From contig NC_088300.1 of assembly GCF_032854445.1 (NCBI RefSeq), forward strand, positions 77,741,966 through 77,805,965: a stretch of DNA of 64,000 nucleotides, written 5' to 3'. How positions within the stretch are numbered: the first letter of the stretch is position 1; the number at the start of each line of letters is the position of its first letter. The notes under the pieces were generated by a model. That model was not told the DNA's origin and ran no database searches. It saw only the letters and a program-made list of their open reading frames with translations. Origin of the DNA: Liolophura sinensis. Lineage: Eukaryota; Mollusca; Polyplacophora; Chitonida; Chitonidae. A program made the translations under genes and the position numbers. This document shows, piece after piece, positions 63,869-64,000 of this stretch.

Positions 63869-64000
63869 CTTATTTCCTTTTTTCCCTGAAAGCAGATCAC
63901 TCTGCCATTTATTAAGATGTGATTTCCTTGCACTTACATGTATCCCAGTCAAATATGTTACTACAAAGCTGTTAGTTCCAGAACCTGCTAATTATTAAAG
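63869..64000. other. Unique sequence at the window edge
   Basis: Nothing recognisable is seen after the 57-bp array. Confidence 0.6.

Noticed and set aside
62782-63998. 398-, 376-, 363- and 313-codon ORFs
   Set aside because: They are translations of the 57-bp array in several frames and both strands, with no start context, unique sequence or domain.

Overview
The window looks like intronic DNA of a lophotrochozoan animal, probably a mollusc or a close relative. It is AT-rich, has almost no long ORFs outside repeats, and carries two copies of a tRNA-derived SINE. The SINE tail (cctcccaccataatgctggc, then gaaatattcttgagtacggc) is one I associate from memory with mollusc genomes. The taxon is an inference, since no search could be run.

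One gene can be supported. On the minus strand, an exon at 1912-2125 encodes the first zinc finger of a nuclear receptor DNA-binding domain with the P-box ESCKA. That P-box marks the NR1J group (Drosophila HR96, nematode DAF-12 and NHR-8). Reading upstream, toward higher coordinates, four more small exons have consensus splice sites: 37513-37572, 42475-42533, 49395-49464 and 52798-52856. Their reading phases join without a stop. Joined, they give an N-terminal (A/B) region that starts MEVVFQ at a strong Kozak ATG (49412), continues through a Pro/Tyr-rich stretch, and runs into the zinc finger. The second zinc finger and ligand-binding domain lie beyond position 1, and the transcription start lies above 52856. 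The window is therefore mostly introns of about 3.3, 6.9, 4.9 and 35.4 kb, plus parts of two more.

Layout: 1-1911 is the start of the intron after zinc finger 1 and holds a 47-bp minisatellite. 2126-37512 is a giant intron with at least eight further arrays. 37573-42474 holds a 58-bp and a ~50-bp array. 42534-49394 holds a (TA)n tract and a 14-copy 40-bp array. 49465-52797 has a tandem duplication abutting an exon. 52857-64000 holds a 53-bp array, a LINE remnant, two SINE pieces and a 57-bp array with higher-order structure. Tandem repeats total about 8 kb, roughly one eighth of the window.

The most interesting signals are: (1) five perfect splice donors spaced exactly 94 bp apart, made by tandem duplication of the end of the 52.8 kb exon, with a reading-frame consequence that could switch the protein N-terminus; (2) an intronic array of DR1-like nuclear-receptor half-sites at 24.3 kb; (3) a G-run array next to the 37.5 kb exon. 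I found no evidence of a wholly new multi-gene system.
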